Assembly (NCBI RefSeq): GCF_001458315.1
Contig: NZ_CYRX01000025.1
Span: 124,001 to 188,000, forward strand
DNA: 64,000 nt
Direction: 5' to 3'
Source: Thalassobacter stenotrophicus
GTDB taxonomy: Bacteria; Pseudomonadota; Alphaproteobacteria; Rhodobacterales; Rhodobacteraceae
Shown: positions 16,991-26,785 of the stretch, in pieces
Layout of the letters: every line of letters begins with the position of its first letter
How positions within the stretch are numbered: the first letter of the stretch is position 1
Position numbers and translations under genes: made by a program
The notes under the pieces: generated by a model
Seen by the model: only the letters and a program-made list of their open reading frames with translations
What the model was told of the DNA's origin: nothing
The model's database searches: none

Positions 16991-18214
16991 ATGAAGAACG
17001 TAGTCATTATCGGGGGAGACGGGTTTTGCGGCTGGCCTACGGCGCTGCACCTGTCGGCACAGGGGCATCGGGTTGCAATTGTGGACAACCTGTCCCGGCG
17101 CAAGATTGACCGAGAGTTGGGCGCGTCCAGCCTAACGCCCATCGCTCATATCTCGGAGCGTGTTCAGGCGTGGAAGGAAGTCACGGGCAACCGGATCGAC
17201 TTTTTCCAGATCGACGTGGCGCGGGACTATGGCGCGCTTGAGGATCTCTTGGCGATGCTCAAACCCGATACGGTTGTGCATTTCGGTGAACAACGCGCAG
17301 CCCCATATTCCATGCGCAACGTGTCGGCAAAACGCTACACGGTGGACAACAATATCCGTGGTACGCACAACCTGATGGCTGCTATTGCGGGCCTTGAGTT
17401 GGACACGCATGTGGTCCACCTCGGCACGATGGGGGTTTATGGCTACGCGGGCGAAGGCTTTACCATCCCCGAGGGGTATCTGCCCGTAAAGGTCGCCAAC
17501 GATGAGGGGCAGTGGTCCGAGCGTGAGATCCTGTATCCGACCAATCCTGGCTCGGTCTATCACATGACCAAGTCGATGGATCAGCTGCTGTTTCAATTCT
17601 ATGCGCGTAATGATGAAATTCGGATCACGGACCTCCATCAGGGCATCGTTTGGGGCACGCAAACCGATGAAACGCGTCTGCATCCCGCGCTGATTAACCG
17701 TTTTGATTACGACGGGGACTACGGCACGGTTCTGAACCGCTTTTTGATGCAGGCGGCCGTTGGTCATCCGTTGACGGTGCACGGCACCGGGGGCCAAACG
17801 CGCGCGTTCATTCATATCCGCGACACGGTGCGCTGTGTGGCTTTGGCCGTGGCGCATCCCCCCCAAAAGGGCGCGCCGGTCAAAATCATGAACCAAGTGA
17901 CCGAACAGCACCGGGTACGAGATTTGGCCCATCTGGTGGCTGATCTGACAGGGGCCCAAATTGCGATGGTGGACAATCCGCGCAAAGAGGCCGCCGAGAA
18001 CGATTTGGTCGTTTGCAACGATAGCTTCCTTAAACTGGGGCTGAACCCGACAACCCTCCGCGAAGGCTTGATGGCCGAAACCGTTGAGATCGCGCAGAAA
18101 TATTTGCACCGCTTCGATGTCGACGCTGTGCCGTGTGTCTCCACTTGGACGGGTCAACAAAAGGCCGGGATCGTCACTGAAGAGGCGCTGCACCGTCAGA
18201 TCGCGGCGGAGTAG
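16991..18214 (+). CDS. sqdB: UDP-sulfoquinovose synthase-like NAD-dependent epimerase
   Basis: A homologue of SQD1/SqdB, which joins sulfite to UDP-glucose to give UDP-sulfoquinovose. From the ATG at 16991 (AAAGG upstream) it has 407 residues, close to SqdB of Rhodobacter. The N-terminus has the SQD1-specific GGDGFCGWPTALHLS and DNLSRRKID. The SDR catalytic residues are T146 (HLGTMGVYG), Y190 and K194 (YHMTK). The expected lipid glycosyltransferase genes sqdD or sqdX do not follow; a BcsB-like gene and a processive GT2 gene do. The sugar nucleotide may therefore feed a glycan rather than, or as well as, sulfolipid. Confidence 0.88.
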   Translation: MKNVVIIGGDGFCGWPTALHLSAQGHRVAIVDNLSRRKIDRELGASSLTPIAHISERVQAWKEVTGNRIDFFQIDVARDYGALEDLLAMLKPDTVVHFGEQRAAPYSMRNVSAKRYTVDNNIRGTHNLMAAIAGLELDTHVVHLGTMGVYGYAGEGFTIPEGYLPVKVANDEGQWSEREILYPTNPGSVYHMTKSMDQLLFQFYARNDEIRITDLHQGIVWGTQTDETRLHPALINRFDYDGDYGTVLNRFLMQAAVGHPLTVHGTGGQTRAFIHIRDTVRCVALAVAHPPQKGAPVKIMNQVTEQHRVRDLAHLVADLTGAQIAMVDNPRKEAAENDLVVCNDSFLKLGLNPTTLREGLMAETVEIAQKYLHRFDVDAVPCVSTWTGQQKAGIVTEEALHRQIAAE

Positions 18215-18236
18215 GGACCAAGGATCGCTCTGTCAG

Positions 18237-18279
18237 CCCTGCCCCAACAGGCAATCACGCTCTGCGTAACAGGGCAGGG
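18237..18279 (+). other. Hairpin between the sqdB-like and BcsB-like genes
   Basis: CCCTGCCC (18237-18244) is perfectly complementary to GGGCAGGG (18272-18279). No U-run follows, so it is not a classical terminator. It may reduce read-through or stabilise the upstream message. Confidence 0.35.
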
Positions 18280-18311
18280 GCGGGCTGGCAGGCGGATGAA
18301 AGGAAACGCAG

Positions 18312-20339
18312 ATGAGGCTTTTGGGTTTAGCACTTTTCACGCTCCTTGTGATGGGGCTGATCCAGTTTGCGTTGTGGACGGATCGTGACACGACCTCCCG
18401 GGGGCTTGGGCCTTTGGCGCAAGCGGACCGTGTGCTGCACGATTTTGCCTCCGACGTGGGCGGGCGCGATGCGCGTCCCGGCAGCCGTCATCATACGATT
18501 GTTGTTCGTGAAGAAGACACTTGGGGCGCGCTGGCTGGGTCACCGGGGTATCATCGCGCGCGGTTTAACCTGCCGCGTGAGGCGCGGGTTGAGGCCGGCA
18601 CCCTAACGCTTGATCTGACTGCGCAGCTGCAAGAGGAGGGCGTGGCCCGGCTGAAAATCAACATCAACGGTCAGCGCCGGGGTGAATTGGTTCTGCCCGA
18701 AGGCAAATCTGAGCACCGCGTCACGCTGAACCTTTTGCCCGCCGACCTGACCCAATCCGTGGTTGAGGTGACGCTTGCCGCCAATGGCCGTTTTCCCACC
18801 GCTGTGTGTACGGCGCGGTGGTCGGGCGGGATGGTCCTGCGGGTCGAGCCCACAAGCCATTTGGACATCACGACTGAGGCGCCTTTGACCTCCCTTGGGG
18901 ATCGGATGCGCGTCTCTGGCGATCCGGCGCGTGTTGTGTGGGACGCGGGGCTTGAGCCAGACACCATGGCACGGATGCTGCGGTTTGCAGTTCACAAAGG
19001 TACTCTGGGCGGGAATGTTGGATTTGTTGCACCACAGGCCGCAGAGGGCGGTGCCGTAGTGCTCAGCTCGGATGATCTGGATGTCGCCGATGAACAGGTC
19101 GCGGCGACCATCGCCCCCGCGCCGAGCCAGTGGCCCATGCAGCCTGCGGCGGGCTCGTCCCTGTGGGATGCGAAGTTCTTTGAATATCGGACCAACTGGC
19201 GCATTCCCTACGATCTGCGCAGCACCCCGAATGGCACGCTGCCCACGCATTTCGATTTTGATATGTCGCTTGTGGGTCTGGATCAGGCCGACCGCTGGAT
19301 GCTGTCGGTGGTCTTGAATGGCCGCGCGATCCATACCGAACGTCTAAGTGAGAACGTCACGCGGATTGCCCGCAGTGTGGCCCTTCCGGCGGAACATCAG
19401 GGTTATGCGAATGTGTTAGAGCTGCGGGTCATGAATGATGAGCCGCGCAGTGGGGTGACATGCCTGTCGGGCACTCCTGTAATGGCCCAGTTAGAGGCCG
19501 GGACCCGCCTGCGGGGTGGGGCGTTGTCTGCGGATGCCGACGTCGCCGATTTTGGTGCGGCGTTGCCGGATAATCTATCGCTGGTCGTCGCCTCTGCGTT
19601 CAACGCCGCTGAGGCGACGAGTGCTGTGCAGTTCCTGTCTGAAGCGTTTGGCCCAGCGACGCGTTGGACACTGGGGGCAGCCTCTGAACGGCACGCGCCT
19701 GGCACAGTACAGCTAATTCTGCGCAATACTTTAGCGCAGGCCGTCGCGCAGGCCCGCGATGCTGGAGCGCACGATCTGTGGGTGTTGTGGCCGCGCTTGG
19801 GCGATGAGACGGACGCGCCTTACGCCTTGGTGCGGATTACGCCGGAAACGGATCTTGGGGCACATATCCGTGCGGATGGGGGGCGGATTGCGGCGCTTGT
19901 GTCCTTGCGGCCTGTGGTGCAAACGGTAAAGCCCGCGCAAACCGCTGACACGGCCCCAAGGGTGGTGCTGAGCACGCAGGTGGCGCGCCTTTCGGCACCA
20001 TCAACCGGCTTGGCCCCTCGTGTGCCGGTTGCCGCTGCAGGGGCTTTTCTTGGTGGCGTATTCCCCAAACGGCCTGTGATGGCTGTGTTCGCGTCTAACT
20101 TCGCCCCCAAGACCACTGCACACACACGCCGCCCGCGGGCGCTTGGGCTGGGCAATCGGCCGGTTCCTCGGCCCGATGTCTTGGCCACAAAGACCATGAT
20201 TGCTGCGCCTGATTTGGTCCCGATGCCAAACCCCATACGCCCGCATCTGATCGCGCCGCTTCAGGGGCCGTTGCAGCCGCAAGGGCCTGCGTTCATGGCC
20301 ACCGTCGCGACACCGCGCACGAAGCCCGTGGTGAACTAG
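18312..20339 (+). CDS. BcsB-like periplasmic cellulose-synthase-subunit family protein
   Basis: A 675-residue protein with an N-terminal membrane segment or signal anchor (about residues 3-22), followed by a large beta-rich periplasmic region. The 60-420 part looks like the paired jelly-roll and flavodoxin-like domains of BcsB, for example TARWSGGMVLRVEPTSHLDI and a repeated copy around RTNWRIPYDLRSTP. Unlike BcsB it shows no C-terminal membrane helix: the last 140 residues are Pro/Ala/Arg-rich and likely disordered. It lies five bases before the GT2 gene and probably partners that enzyme. Family membership is by eye. Confidence 0.7.
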   Translation: MRLLGLALFTLLVMGLIQFALWTDRDTTSRGLGPLAQADRVLHDFASDVGGRDARPGSRHHTIVVREEDTWGALAGSPGYHRARFNLPREARVEAGTLTLDLTAQLQEEGVARLKININGQRRGELVLPEGKSEHRVTLNLLPADLTQSVVEVTLAANGRFPTAVCTARWSGGMVLRVEPTSHLDITTEAPLTSLGDRMRVSGDPARVVWDAGLEPDTMARMLRFAVHKGTLGGNVGFVAPQAAEGGAVVLSSDDLDVADEQVAATIAPAPSQWPMQPAAGSSLWDAKFFEYRTNWRIPYDLRSTPNGTLPTHFDFDMSLVGLDQADRWMLSVVLNGRAIHTERLSENVTRIARSVALPAEHQGYANVLELRVMNDEPRSGVTCLSGTPVMAQLEAGTRLRGGALSADADVADFGAALPDNLSLVVASAFNAAEATSAVQFLSEAFGPATRWTLGAASERHAPGTVQLILRNTLAQAVAQARDAGAHDLWVLWPRLGDETDAPYALVRITPETDLGAHIRADGGRIAALVSLRPVVQTVKPAQTADTAPRVVLSTQVARLSAPSTGLAPRVPVAAAGAFLGGVFPKRPVMAVFASNFAPKTTAHTRRPRALGLGNRPVPRPDVLATKTMIAAPDLVPMPNPIRPHLIAPLQGPLQPQGPAFMATVATPRTKPVVN

Positions 20340-20343
20340 ACCC

Positions 20344-22227
20344 ATGATCGCTCAGCGCCCCAAAGATGCCCCTGCCAAACGCTCAACCCATGAGTTTTGG
20401 TCCGTGGACAGCGCGCCCAAGCAGTTTTCGCATCAGGTGCCCCAAAGCCGCGCACCACTGTTGTTGGTGGTGTTTTGTGTCCTGTCCACCGCGTCGCTTT
20501 GGGGGCTGGGAAATATCCCCTTGCTCGCGGCGCTGTTTCCGCAACACGACATCTACTTTTTCCAAGGATATCAGGGATACTACACCGTTTCGGTTCGGAC
20601 GTTCATCCTATGCTTTTACATCTCATTCGCTGTCTTCATGGACCGTCGCCCGGGCCATATGTTTGGCATGATGGTGGACATGTGCCTTAGCTATTTGGCG
20701 TTCTGTGTTCTGCTCGACGGGGCCTCAGCCGTGATACACCTGTGGTTGGGCGTGGCGTTGCACGTGAATGTTGTGGCCATCGTGTCGGGTGTTGCGGGCT
20801 TTGCGATCTATTCGTTCAAGCTGTTGGAACGGGGCCGCATGCCGCCCCCCATCGCAATGGAGATCGACACCCGCCGCAACTGGCAAACCATGGCGACCGT
20901 GGGGTGCGTGGCCTTGCTGTGCGCGGGGCTTTCGGTCTGGGTGACGCTGCTGGACCTGAATGCTGTGCACGCGCTGCGCAATATTGCGCTGTTGGGCGGG
21001 ATCGGGCCGGGGGTTTTCCTATTTTTGCCCAGCTTTTTCGTGACGCTCTATCTGGTGTCCAGCCTGATGCTATTGCGCGACAGGCACCGGACGTTCATGC
21101 CACCGGTCACGATCTTTGTGCCCGCCCATAACGAAGCCCACATCATCGCGCGAGTGATCGCCGCCGCCGATGCCTCCGCCGCGCAGTATGCGGATGCGGT
21201 GCATATGATCATCGCCAACAACAACTCAACGGATGATACCCATGCCCTTGCGGACCGCGCGCTGGGCGCGTGCGCGCATATGACTGGCGAGGTGTTTCTT
21301 GAGACACGGGCCGGAAAATCCCACGCGCTGAACGCAGCGATCGATAGGGTGCAGACCGAGTATATGATCCGGCTCGATGCGGACACGATCATGTTCCCTG
21401 ATGCGTTGGTCAAGGTCATGCGCCACTTTCGTGACCCTCTTTGCGGAGCGGTAGGCGGGCTGCCATTTTCGCCCGGCGGAGGACTGTTTGACCGCGCCCG
21501 GTTCCTAGAGGCACTGGTCAAACATGGCTTCTATTCGGTGGGCTTTACGACGATCAATTCCGTCGTCGGTGTGCCCGGCATGTTCGCGGCCTACTGCACA
21601 GAATTGCCGCGCAAACTGGGTGGCTTTGTGAACGGCATGAACGGCGAAGACACCGATATGTCCTTGCGGATCGGGGAATTGGGCTACCGCCTTGTGTGCG
21701 ACCCGGACGTGCAATTCGAAAGCGAAGTGCCCGGCACATACCACCACATGCGTGAGCAACGGATGCGGTGGTTTCGATCCGTTTATCATATCTCTTCGCG
21801 GTGCCGAGCGTTGATCTTTTCGGCGCACGCTACGGTGCGGGGCAAGGTCGTTCTGCCCTATATGCTCGTGAATTCTGGCCGCCGTGCGATGGTTGTCCCG
21901 CTCGTTCTGTTTGGGTTGATCGAATACTTCGGCGGGTTTCACACGCTGCGCCCGCTTGAGGTGCAGGCGGTGATCGCCGTGGCGGTGGGCGCACCTGCGT
22001 TGTTGGCGTGTTTCGCGTGTTTGATAAACGGCAAGCCAATGGCGCTGTTGTACCTGCCGGAGTATTTGATCTTTCGTATCCTTCGGGCGTATTTCACGCT
22101 TGAGTCCATGCTCTCAATCTCAATCAAGAGCTATGCGGAAAGTCTGGATGAACCGGTGCTGGACGTGGCCACAATCCGGGGATGGTTTGGACGGGGTCCC
22201 GCGCCTAACGCTCAATCTGAATCGTAA
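20344..22227 (+). CDS. Processive family-2 glycosyltransferase, multi-pass membrane protein
   Basis: A 627-residue inner-membrane protein with about six predicted helices before residue 250 and two or three after 490, flanking a cytosolic GT-A domain (about 255-480). All hallmarks of processive beta-glycan synthases are present: NNNSTDDT (292-299), DAD at 345-347, ED at 435-436 (GEDTDM) and QRMRW at 472-476. With the BcsB-like gene before it and the UDP-sulfoquinovose-synthase-like gene before that, it probably polymerises and extrudes a polysaccharide. No PilZ domain is seen at the C-terminus, so direct c-di-GMP control as in BcsA is unlikely. The last 23 bases overlap the convergent dtd. 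Confidence 0.88.
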   Translation: MIAQRPKDAPAKRSTHEFWSVDSAPKQFSHQVPQSRAPLLLVVFCVLSTASLWGLGNIPLLAALFPQHDIYFFQGYQGYYTVSVRTFILCFYISFAVFMDRRPGHMFGMMVDMCLSYLAFCVLLDGASAVIHLWLGVALHVNVVAIVSGVAGFAIYSFKLLERGRMPPPIAMEIDTRRNWQTMATVGCVALLCAGLSVWVTLLDLNAVHALRNIALLGGIGPGVFLFLPSFFVTLYLVSSLMLLRDRHRTFMPPVTIFVPAHNEAHIIARVIAAADASAAQYADAVHMIIANNNSTDDTHALADRALGACAHMTGEVFLETRAGKSHALNAAIDRVQTEYMIRLDADTIMFPDALVKVMRHFRDPLCGAVGGLPFSPGGGLFDRARFLEALVKHGFYSVGFTTINSVVGVPGMFAAYCTELPRKLGGFVNGMNGEDTDMSLRIGELGYRLVCDPDVQFESEVPGTYHHMREQRMRWFRSVYHISSRCRALIFSAHATVRGKVVLPYMLVNSGRRAMVVPLVLFGLIEYFGGFHTLRPLEVQAVIAVAVGAPALLACFACLINGKPMALLYLPEYLIFRILRAYFTLESMLSISIKSYAESLDEPVLDVATIRGWFGRGPAPNAQSES

Positions 22228-22642
22228 CGGGGCCGTCATTCACGAGGCTCACGGCCATATCCGCGCCAAACTGACCTGTCTGGGTTGGAACACCCTGCGC
22301 CGCCAATCGTGCGGCAAAGTATTCGTACAGCTTTTCGCCCTCATCCGGGGCGGCGGCTGCTGAAAATCCGGGGCGATTGCCGCGCGATGTATCAGCGGCC
22401 AGCGTGAACTGGCTGATCACAAGCGCGCTTCCTTCCGCGTCCAAAAGCGAGCGGTTCATTTTGCCCGCGTCGTCCTTGAAAATGCGCAGCTTGGCGATTT
22501 TGTCGACCAGTGCATTGGCGTTGTCGGTCGTGTCGCCTTGCATCGCGCAGACCAAGATCATCACGCCGTGACCGCATTCACCGATCAGCGCGCCGTCCAC
22601 ATGAACCTGCGCGTGGCGGACGCGTTGGACAACGGCCCTCAT
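22205..22642 (-). CDS. dtd: D-aminoacyl-tRNA deacylase
   Basis: Removes D-amino acids mistakenly loaded on tRNA. The 145-residue protein is full length and starts with the typical [17 protein letters not shown]. It carries the two cross-subunit motifs SQFTL ([13 protein letters not shown]) and NDGPVT near the C-terminus (usually NxGPVT). The ATG overlaps the stop of the upstream kinase gene by four bases. The 3' end overlaps the convergent glycosyltransferase gene by 23 bases. Confidence 0.96.
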   Translation of the reverse strand: MRAVVQRVRHAQVHVDGALIGECGHGVMILVCAMQGDTTDNANALVDKIAKLRIFKDDAGKMNRSLLDAEGSALVISQFTLAADTSRGNRPGFSAAAAPDEGEKLYEYFAARLAAQGVPTQTGQFGADMAVSLVNDGPVTIQIER

Positions 22643-23538
22643 AGCTCGGACCGGTGGGGCGGGTTGGCGCCTGCGCGCGATACCGTGATGCCGGCCGCCT
22701 GTACCCCAAGGGTGAGGGCATTGCCGAGGGTATCATCGCTGAGCGTGGCCAGCGCCGCTTTGGACAGAGCGTTCGCATCCGAAAGCCCCGCCATGAAGCC
22801 CGCGTTAAACGTATCGCCCGCGCCGATGGTATCGACGACATCCACGCGCGTTGCAGGCACCGAAACCATTCCCGAGGCGCGGATCGCAACAGCGCCCTCC
22901 GGGCCCTTGGTCATCACCAGCATCTTGGGGCCCGAGGCCAAAAGCGCATCGATATCACCGCCGTTCCACCAGTCCAGATCTTCGTCCGACAGCTTGACGA
23001 TATCAGCCACCGCCATCATTCGGGTCAGCCGCGCGCGGTAGCGGGCCTCATCGCTGATAAACAGGGGGCGAATGTTGGGATCAATCATGACCAGCTTGTC
23101 GGGCGCGGCACGGGTGCACAATGTTTCAAACGCGTCGGCGCACGGTTCAACCGCCAATGAAATCCCCCCAAGTGCAACGGCTTGGACATCGTCCAGCGCG
23201 GGCAGATCGTCCGCGGTCAGCATCCGCCCTGCGGTGTTCTCATCAAAAAATGCATAGCGCGCGCTGCCATCGACCAGCTCGACAAAAGCCAGCGTTGTTG
23301 GCCGGTCAGATGTTGCAGCCCGGTCGCCCACACCCGCCGCCGCCAAAGTGGCACGCAGTTGGTTGCCGAACATGTCCGTCGAAAGCCCCGTGAACAACGA
23401 CACCGGCGTGTCGAGCCGTGCCAAAGCCACCGCCATGTTCAACGCAGCCCCGCCTGTGCAGGGCATGAATGTGGCCTCACCCAACGCCGTCTGGCGCGGC
23501 AACATATCGATCAAGGCTTCGCCCGCACAAAGTATCAT
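22639..23538 (-). CDS. PfkB-family carbohydrate kinase (fructokinase-like)
   Basis: A ribokinase-fold sugar kinase of 299 residues. The N-terminal [14 protein letters not shown] and the [14 protein letters not shown] glycine signature mark the family. The C-terminal PfkB signature [16 protein letters not shown] supplies the catalytic Asp and the anion hole. Fructokinase is the closest named activity, but 2-keto-3-deoxygluconate or tagatose kinases cannot be excluded. It is translationally coupled to dtd by ATGA; the pairing looks incidental. Confidence 0.88.
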   Translation of the reverse strand: MILCAGEALIDMLPRQTALGEATFMPCTGGAALNMAVALARLDTPVSLFTGLSTDMFGNQLRATLAAAGVGDRAATSDRPTTLAFVELVDGSARYAFFDENTAGRMLTADDLPALDDVQAVALGGISLAVEPCADAFETLCTRAAPDKLVMIDPNIRPLFISDEARYRARLTRMMAVADIVKLSDEDLDWWNGGDIDALLASGPKMLVMTKGPEGAVAIRASGMVSVPATRVDVVDTIGAGDTFNAGFMAGLSDANALSKAALATLSDDTLGNALTLGVQAAGITVSRAGANPPHRSEL

Positions 23539-23541
23539 AGC

Positions 23542-24636
23542 TTAAAACCTTCCCTGTTCGCTTAGGGCAATCGCGTAGCCCACTGCCGCCGCAAGTACCA
23601 GCCCGGCCAGCACCGCAAAGCCGATTTTCCATGCCGAATAGGGACGCTCCCCCTGCACGCGGCCAGTTTGGCCATTCACCACAAAGCGGTAACTTTTGCC
23701 CCTGTATTTGTAGGCTGCCAGCCAAACCGGCAGCAGGACATGTTTGAACGTGACATTGCGCATCTGTGTGCGGGCATGGTCGATCCGTTGTTTGTCACCG
23801 CCGATATCAAAGCGGATGTCACGGTTGATCACGGCGTCCATTTGCTGCTTGGCGTCCTCGAAACCGTCCTCAAGCGTGACGGTGTATCCTTCGGCGCGGA
23901 ACCCGGCCAAAAACTCGGGCGTATAGGGGGTTAGCGCGGACAGATCCCATGGGCTAAGTGCCTTGGTGAACCGCGCCGGAAGCGAGCGAGAGGCCAGCAC
24001 CAGCACATCATCAAAAAACCGCGCCACCCGCCCCGAGACCGTCCGCCAGCGCGTGCGCGGCACCTGTTTGCGCACAGGTTTGCCATCACGCATGACAGTC
24101 ACGGTTTGATAGTAAACGGTACCGCGTTGGCCCGTGTAATCCGTCGTCGTATCCGCATCAAACGTCCAGTAGGGCACGTAGATGCCCTGCATTTTGCGTC
24201 CCTTGCGGGCATAGGCTTGCAACCCGTTCGGCGCGAACCAAAGGCCGCCCAACCAATCTGACATGGCCTCTTTGGCGGCGGTTTCCTCAAGCGCAAAGGG
24301 CAGGACGCCGGCAGGTTTGATATGCCGGTGCGCGCCCGTGTCGGTGACCACCGGGGTGGCGCAAAACGGGCATTCGGCGGCATGGATGTCGGGATCAAAC
24401 TCGACCTGAGCCGCACAATTGGGGCAGGTGGAAACCCGCGTTTCCTCCATCAGGTCAGAGCCACCTTGGCTGAGGCCTGTGTGCAGGTCAATTTCCTGCA
24501 ATGTCGCGACACGGCGACCCTCCATCGGGACGGTGTTTCCGCAGTGGTCACAGACCAATTGGCCTGCGGCGGGCGTAAACCGCAGGTCCGCCCCGCAGGC
24601 GTCGCAGGGAAATCGGTGGTCGAGAACGTCAGTCAT
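23542..24636 (-). CDS. Double zinc-ribbon membrane protein (YdjG-like)
   Basis: A 364-residue protein with two zinc ribbons at the N-terminus (C11/C14/C29/C32 and C71/C74/C89/C92), a long middle region (about 100-330) rich in aromatic residues, and one C-terminal membrane helix (about 338-358). Such TFIIB-type zinc-ribbon proteins commonly sit beside SPFH 'virion core' proteins, as here. In Bacillus the YdjG-YdjI pair belongs to a PspA envelope-stress module. The likeness is architectural; a role in membrane stress is inferred. It is sometimes misannotated as a primosomal helicase; no helicase motif is present. Confidence 0.78.
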   Translation of the reverse strand: MTDVLDHRFPCDACGADLRFTPAAGQLVCDHCGNTVPMEGRRVATLQEIDLHTGLSQGGSDLMEETRVSTCPNCAAQVEFDPDIHAAECPFCATPVVTDTGAHRHIKPAGVLPFALEETAAKEAMSDWLGGLWFAPNGLQAYARKGRKMQGIYVPYWTFDADTTTDYTGQRGTVYYQTVTVMRDGKPVRKQVPRTRWRTVSGRVARFFDDVLVLASRSLPARFTKALSPWDLSALTPYTPEFLAGFRAEGYTVTLEDGFEDAKQQMDAVINRDIRFDIGGDKQRIDHARTQMRNVTFKHVLLPVWLAAYKYRGKSYRFVVNGQTGRVQGERPYSAWKIGFAVLAGLVLAAAVGYAIALSEQGRF

Positions 24637-24657
24637 GTGTGGCCGCGTAAAGGCACC

Positions 24658-25770
24658 CTAGTCGCCGGGGGGCGGAGGTGGCGGCATCACGGTGAACAGC
24701 TGCGCCAGTTCGCGCACGTCCTCGGCGCGCAGCCAGCCATCTTGGCCCGGTGTCCAAACATGCGTATCGCGGGTGAGGCTGCCCTCGGTCACCATTTTGC
24801 CCATCGCTGCCTTGGAAAACGGCCCCGTTGTCTGGCCATTGCGGGCGATGTGCCAGATATGCTCGACCGGAGGGGGCGGTGGTGGTGGCGCTGCCTGGGG
24901 CACAGCCCCCCACGGGCCGCTGCGCGGTTGGGCCATGGATTGCGCCATTCCCATGCCCATGCCCATTCCAAGCCCCGCACCCATGCCAGAGTTCGGCGTG
25001 GTCGCGGCCGATTGCATCGCCTCGGCGGTGGCAAAGCGTTGGTATTCCGTAAGATCGCCCAAGACACCCATCGAGGTCCGCTTATCAAGCGCCTTTTCCA
25101 CCGCCGCAGGAAGCGAGACGTTTTCGATGTATAGCTCCGGCAAGGTCAGCCCATAACCGGTGATGGTTTCGCTGATCTGCTCTGCAATCAGCTTGCCTAG
25201 ATCGCGGGTATTGGCCGCCATATCCAGCACCGGGATGCGCGAATTGGCCAACGCGCGCGAGGCTTCCTGGACAATGATGTTGCGGATCTGAAAGGTAATC
25301 TCATCGGTGGTAAAATCGCCATCCGTGCCCACGATTTCCGTCAGGAACCGGGCAGGGTCGGTTACCTTAACAGTATAGGTGCCAAAGGCCCGCAACCGCA
25401 CAGCGCCAAACTCAGGATCGCGCAGGGTGATCGGGTTTTTGGTGCCCCACTTCAGGTCAGTAAAGCGGTTGGTGTTGACGAAATAAATCTCAGACTTGAA
25501 GGGCGATTTGAAGCCGTGATCCCAGTGCTGAAGACTGGTCATGATCGGCATGTTGTTGGTTTCGAGCATGTAGAGCCCGGGGGTAAACACATCGGCCAGC
25601 TGGCCTTCGTGAATGAAAACAGCGGCTTGGCCTTCGCGTACGGTCAGCTTGGCGCCGTATTTGATCTCATGGCCCTCGCGTTCAAACCGGGTGACCATGG
25701 TGTCGCGGCTGTCGTCGGTCCAATGAATGACGTCAATAAACTGGCCGCTTAGAAAATCGAAAATGGGCAT
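24658..25770 (-). CDS. SPFH-domain protein with C-terminal GYF_2 domain (YdjI-like)
   Basis: The protein has 370 residues when started at 25770, which has an excellent GGAGG six to ten bases upstream; a longer in-frame start at 25833 lacks one and overlaps the DUF2927 gene. Residues 1-260 match the SPFH 'virion core/YdjI' family (FLSGQFIDVIHW, LTEIVGTDGDFTTDEI). A Gly-Met repeat (about 279-288) and a proline run (about 310-318) form a linker to a GYF_2 domain (WHIARNGQTTGPFS...). A second proline run ends the protein. It likely assembles at the membrane and is recruited by the zinc-ribbon partner encoded downstream. Confidence 0.85.
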   Translation of the reverse strand: MPIFDFLSGQFIDVIHWTDDSRDTMVTRFEREGHEIKYGAKLTVREGQAAVFIHEGQLADVFTPGLYMLETNNMPIMTSLQHWDHGFKSPFKSEIYFVNTNRFTDLKWGTKNPITLRDPEFGAVRLRAFGTYTVKVTDPARFLTEIVGTDGDFTTDEITFQIRNIIVQEASRALANSRIPVLDMAANTRDLGKLIAEQISETITGYGLTLPELYIENVSLPAAVEKALDKRTSMGVLGDLTEYQRFATAEAMQSAATTPNSGMGAGLGMGMGMGMAQSMAQPRSGPWGAVPQAAPPPPPPPVEHIWHIARNGQTTGPFSKAAMGKMVTEGSLTRDTHVWTPGQDGWLRAEDVRELAQLFTVMPPPPPPGD

Positions 25771-25798
25771 GCGTGCCTCCTGAGGCGGGAAAATCAGA

Positions 25799-26785
25799 TC
25801 AGATGGAGCCGCTGGGCGCACGCTCGCTTGCAAGGCGCGCGACGATGGGGCGGGCTTGGTCAGGGGTCATCCCGGGGCGAAGCCGGGGGTCATACAAAAT
25901 GCTCAAAAGCCGTTCATCATGTGAGGTCAGAAAGGCGAATTCTTCGTCGTCGTTGAAAATAGAGGGGCGTGCCTTGGGGCTGTCGTTGGCCAGCCCAAGG
26001 CCTTGGGCGATTTCCTCATGATAGCACGCGTCGCGCATCAGGTCGGGGTGTTCCGTCCGGATCAGGGCGATGGCCGAGGCATAGACATAGGGTGCCGACC
26101 GCGTGGAGGAGGCATAGACCGCGCAGAAATTGTTGCGCGTCAGGCTCGTCATTTCCTTGATGGTTGCCGCGCCCAGCTTGGGTTCAACCGCCTTGATCAG
26201 AGCGCCAAGGTTGCGCTGCTCATCCACGCTCACCACGAACACGTGGTAATTCGCGCGCTTGGGGTTGGACACGAGGCTGATCGGGTGGCCAGTGACGCGC
26301 GCAAGGCGTTTGACGTAGTTCTGGACAAGGGTTTTGTCACGCGCCTGCTGGGCCTCTGGCAGGCTTGGCCCGAAGTGAAGGGCGATGCGCACAGGACCCT
26401 CCCAGCGGCGCAATTGAGCCGCCGTTTGCGCCGCCACAAACCGGCCACCGATTTGTGTGTATTCGTTGAACAAAGCCACGCGTTCAAAATTGCGGCTCAG
26501 GTCATCGGCGTCATAGGGCACGTCCGGCCCACCGCCGTCCACGCGCATCAAACCCCGCGCAACCTGCTCTTTTTCGATCCGGGTATAATATTTGCGGGCC
26601 GATTTGCTTTCGTATGAGGGGCCGCGCACGGCGGGGATCGCCGGGATCGTGCCGGGGGCCACCATCGGGCTGGTAGCGATCGGCTCGGGCGGGGCACCCG
26701 CACAGGCGCACATCAGGGCGCATAGCCCAAACCCCGCGGCAAGCCGCGTCATGGTCGTCGAAAAAGAGCGGCGCGTTAGGATCAT
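25799..26785 (-). CDS. DUF2927 family protein, likely exported lipoprotein
   Basis: A 328-residue protein with an N-terminal signal (hydrophobic about 14-28, ending LCALMCACAGA, a poor but possible lipobox). The mature part carries the DUF2927 domain (about 130-300), with the ACYHEEIAQGLGLANDSP motif resembling a metal-binding HE pair of zincin-type proteases. Its ATG overlaps the telA-like stop (ATGA). The domain is frequent in Rhodobacterales and its activity is unproven; the protease idea is inference. Confidence 0.82.
   Translation of the reverse strand: MILTRRSFSTTMTRLAAGFGLCALMCACAGAPPEPIATSPMVAPGTIPAIPAVRGPSYESKSARKYYTRIEKEQVARGLMRVDGGGPDVPYDADDLSRNFERVALFNEYTQIGGRFVAAQTAAQLRRWEGPVRIALHFGPSLPEAQQARDKTLVQNYVKRLARVTGHPISLVSNPKRANYHVFVVSVDEQRNLGALIKAVEPKLGAATIKEMTSLTRNNFCAVYASSTRSAPYVYASAIALIRTEHPDLMRDACYHEEIAQGLGLANDSPKARPSIFNDDEEFAFLTSHDERLLSILYDPRLRPGMTPDQARPIVARLASERAPSGSI

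Noticed and set aside
17132-18193. 353-codon frame antisense to the sqdB-like gene
   Set aside because: Shadow frame; the sense strand shows full SQD1-type motifs.
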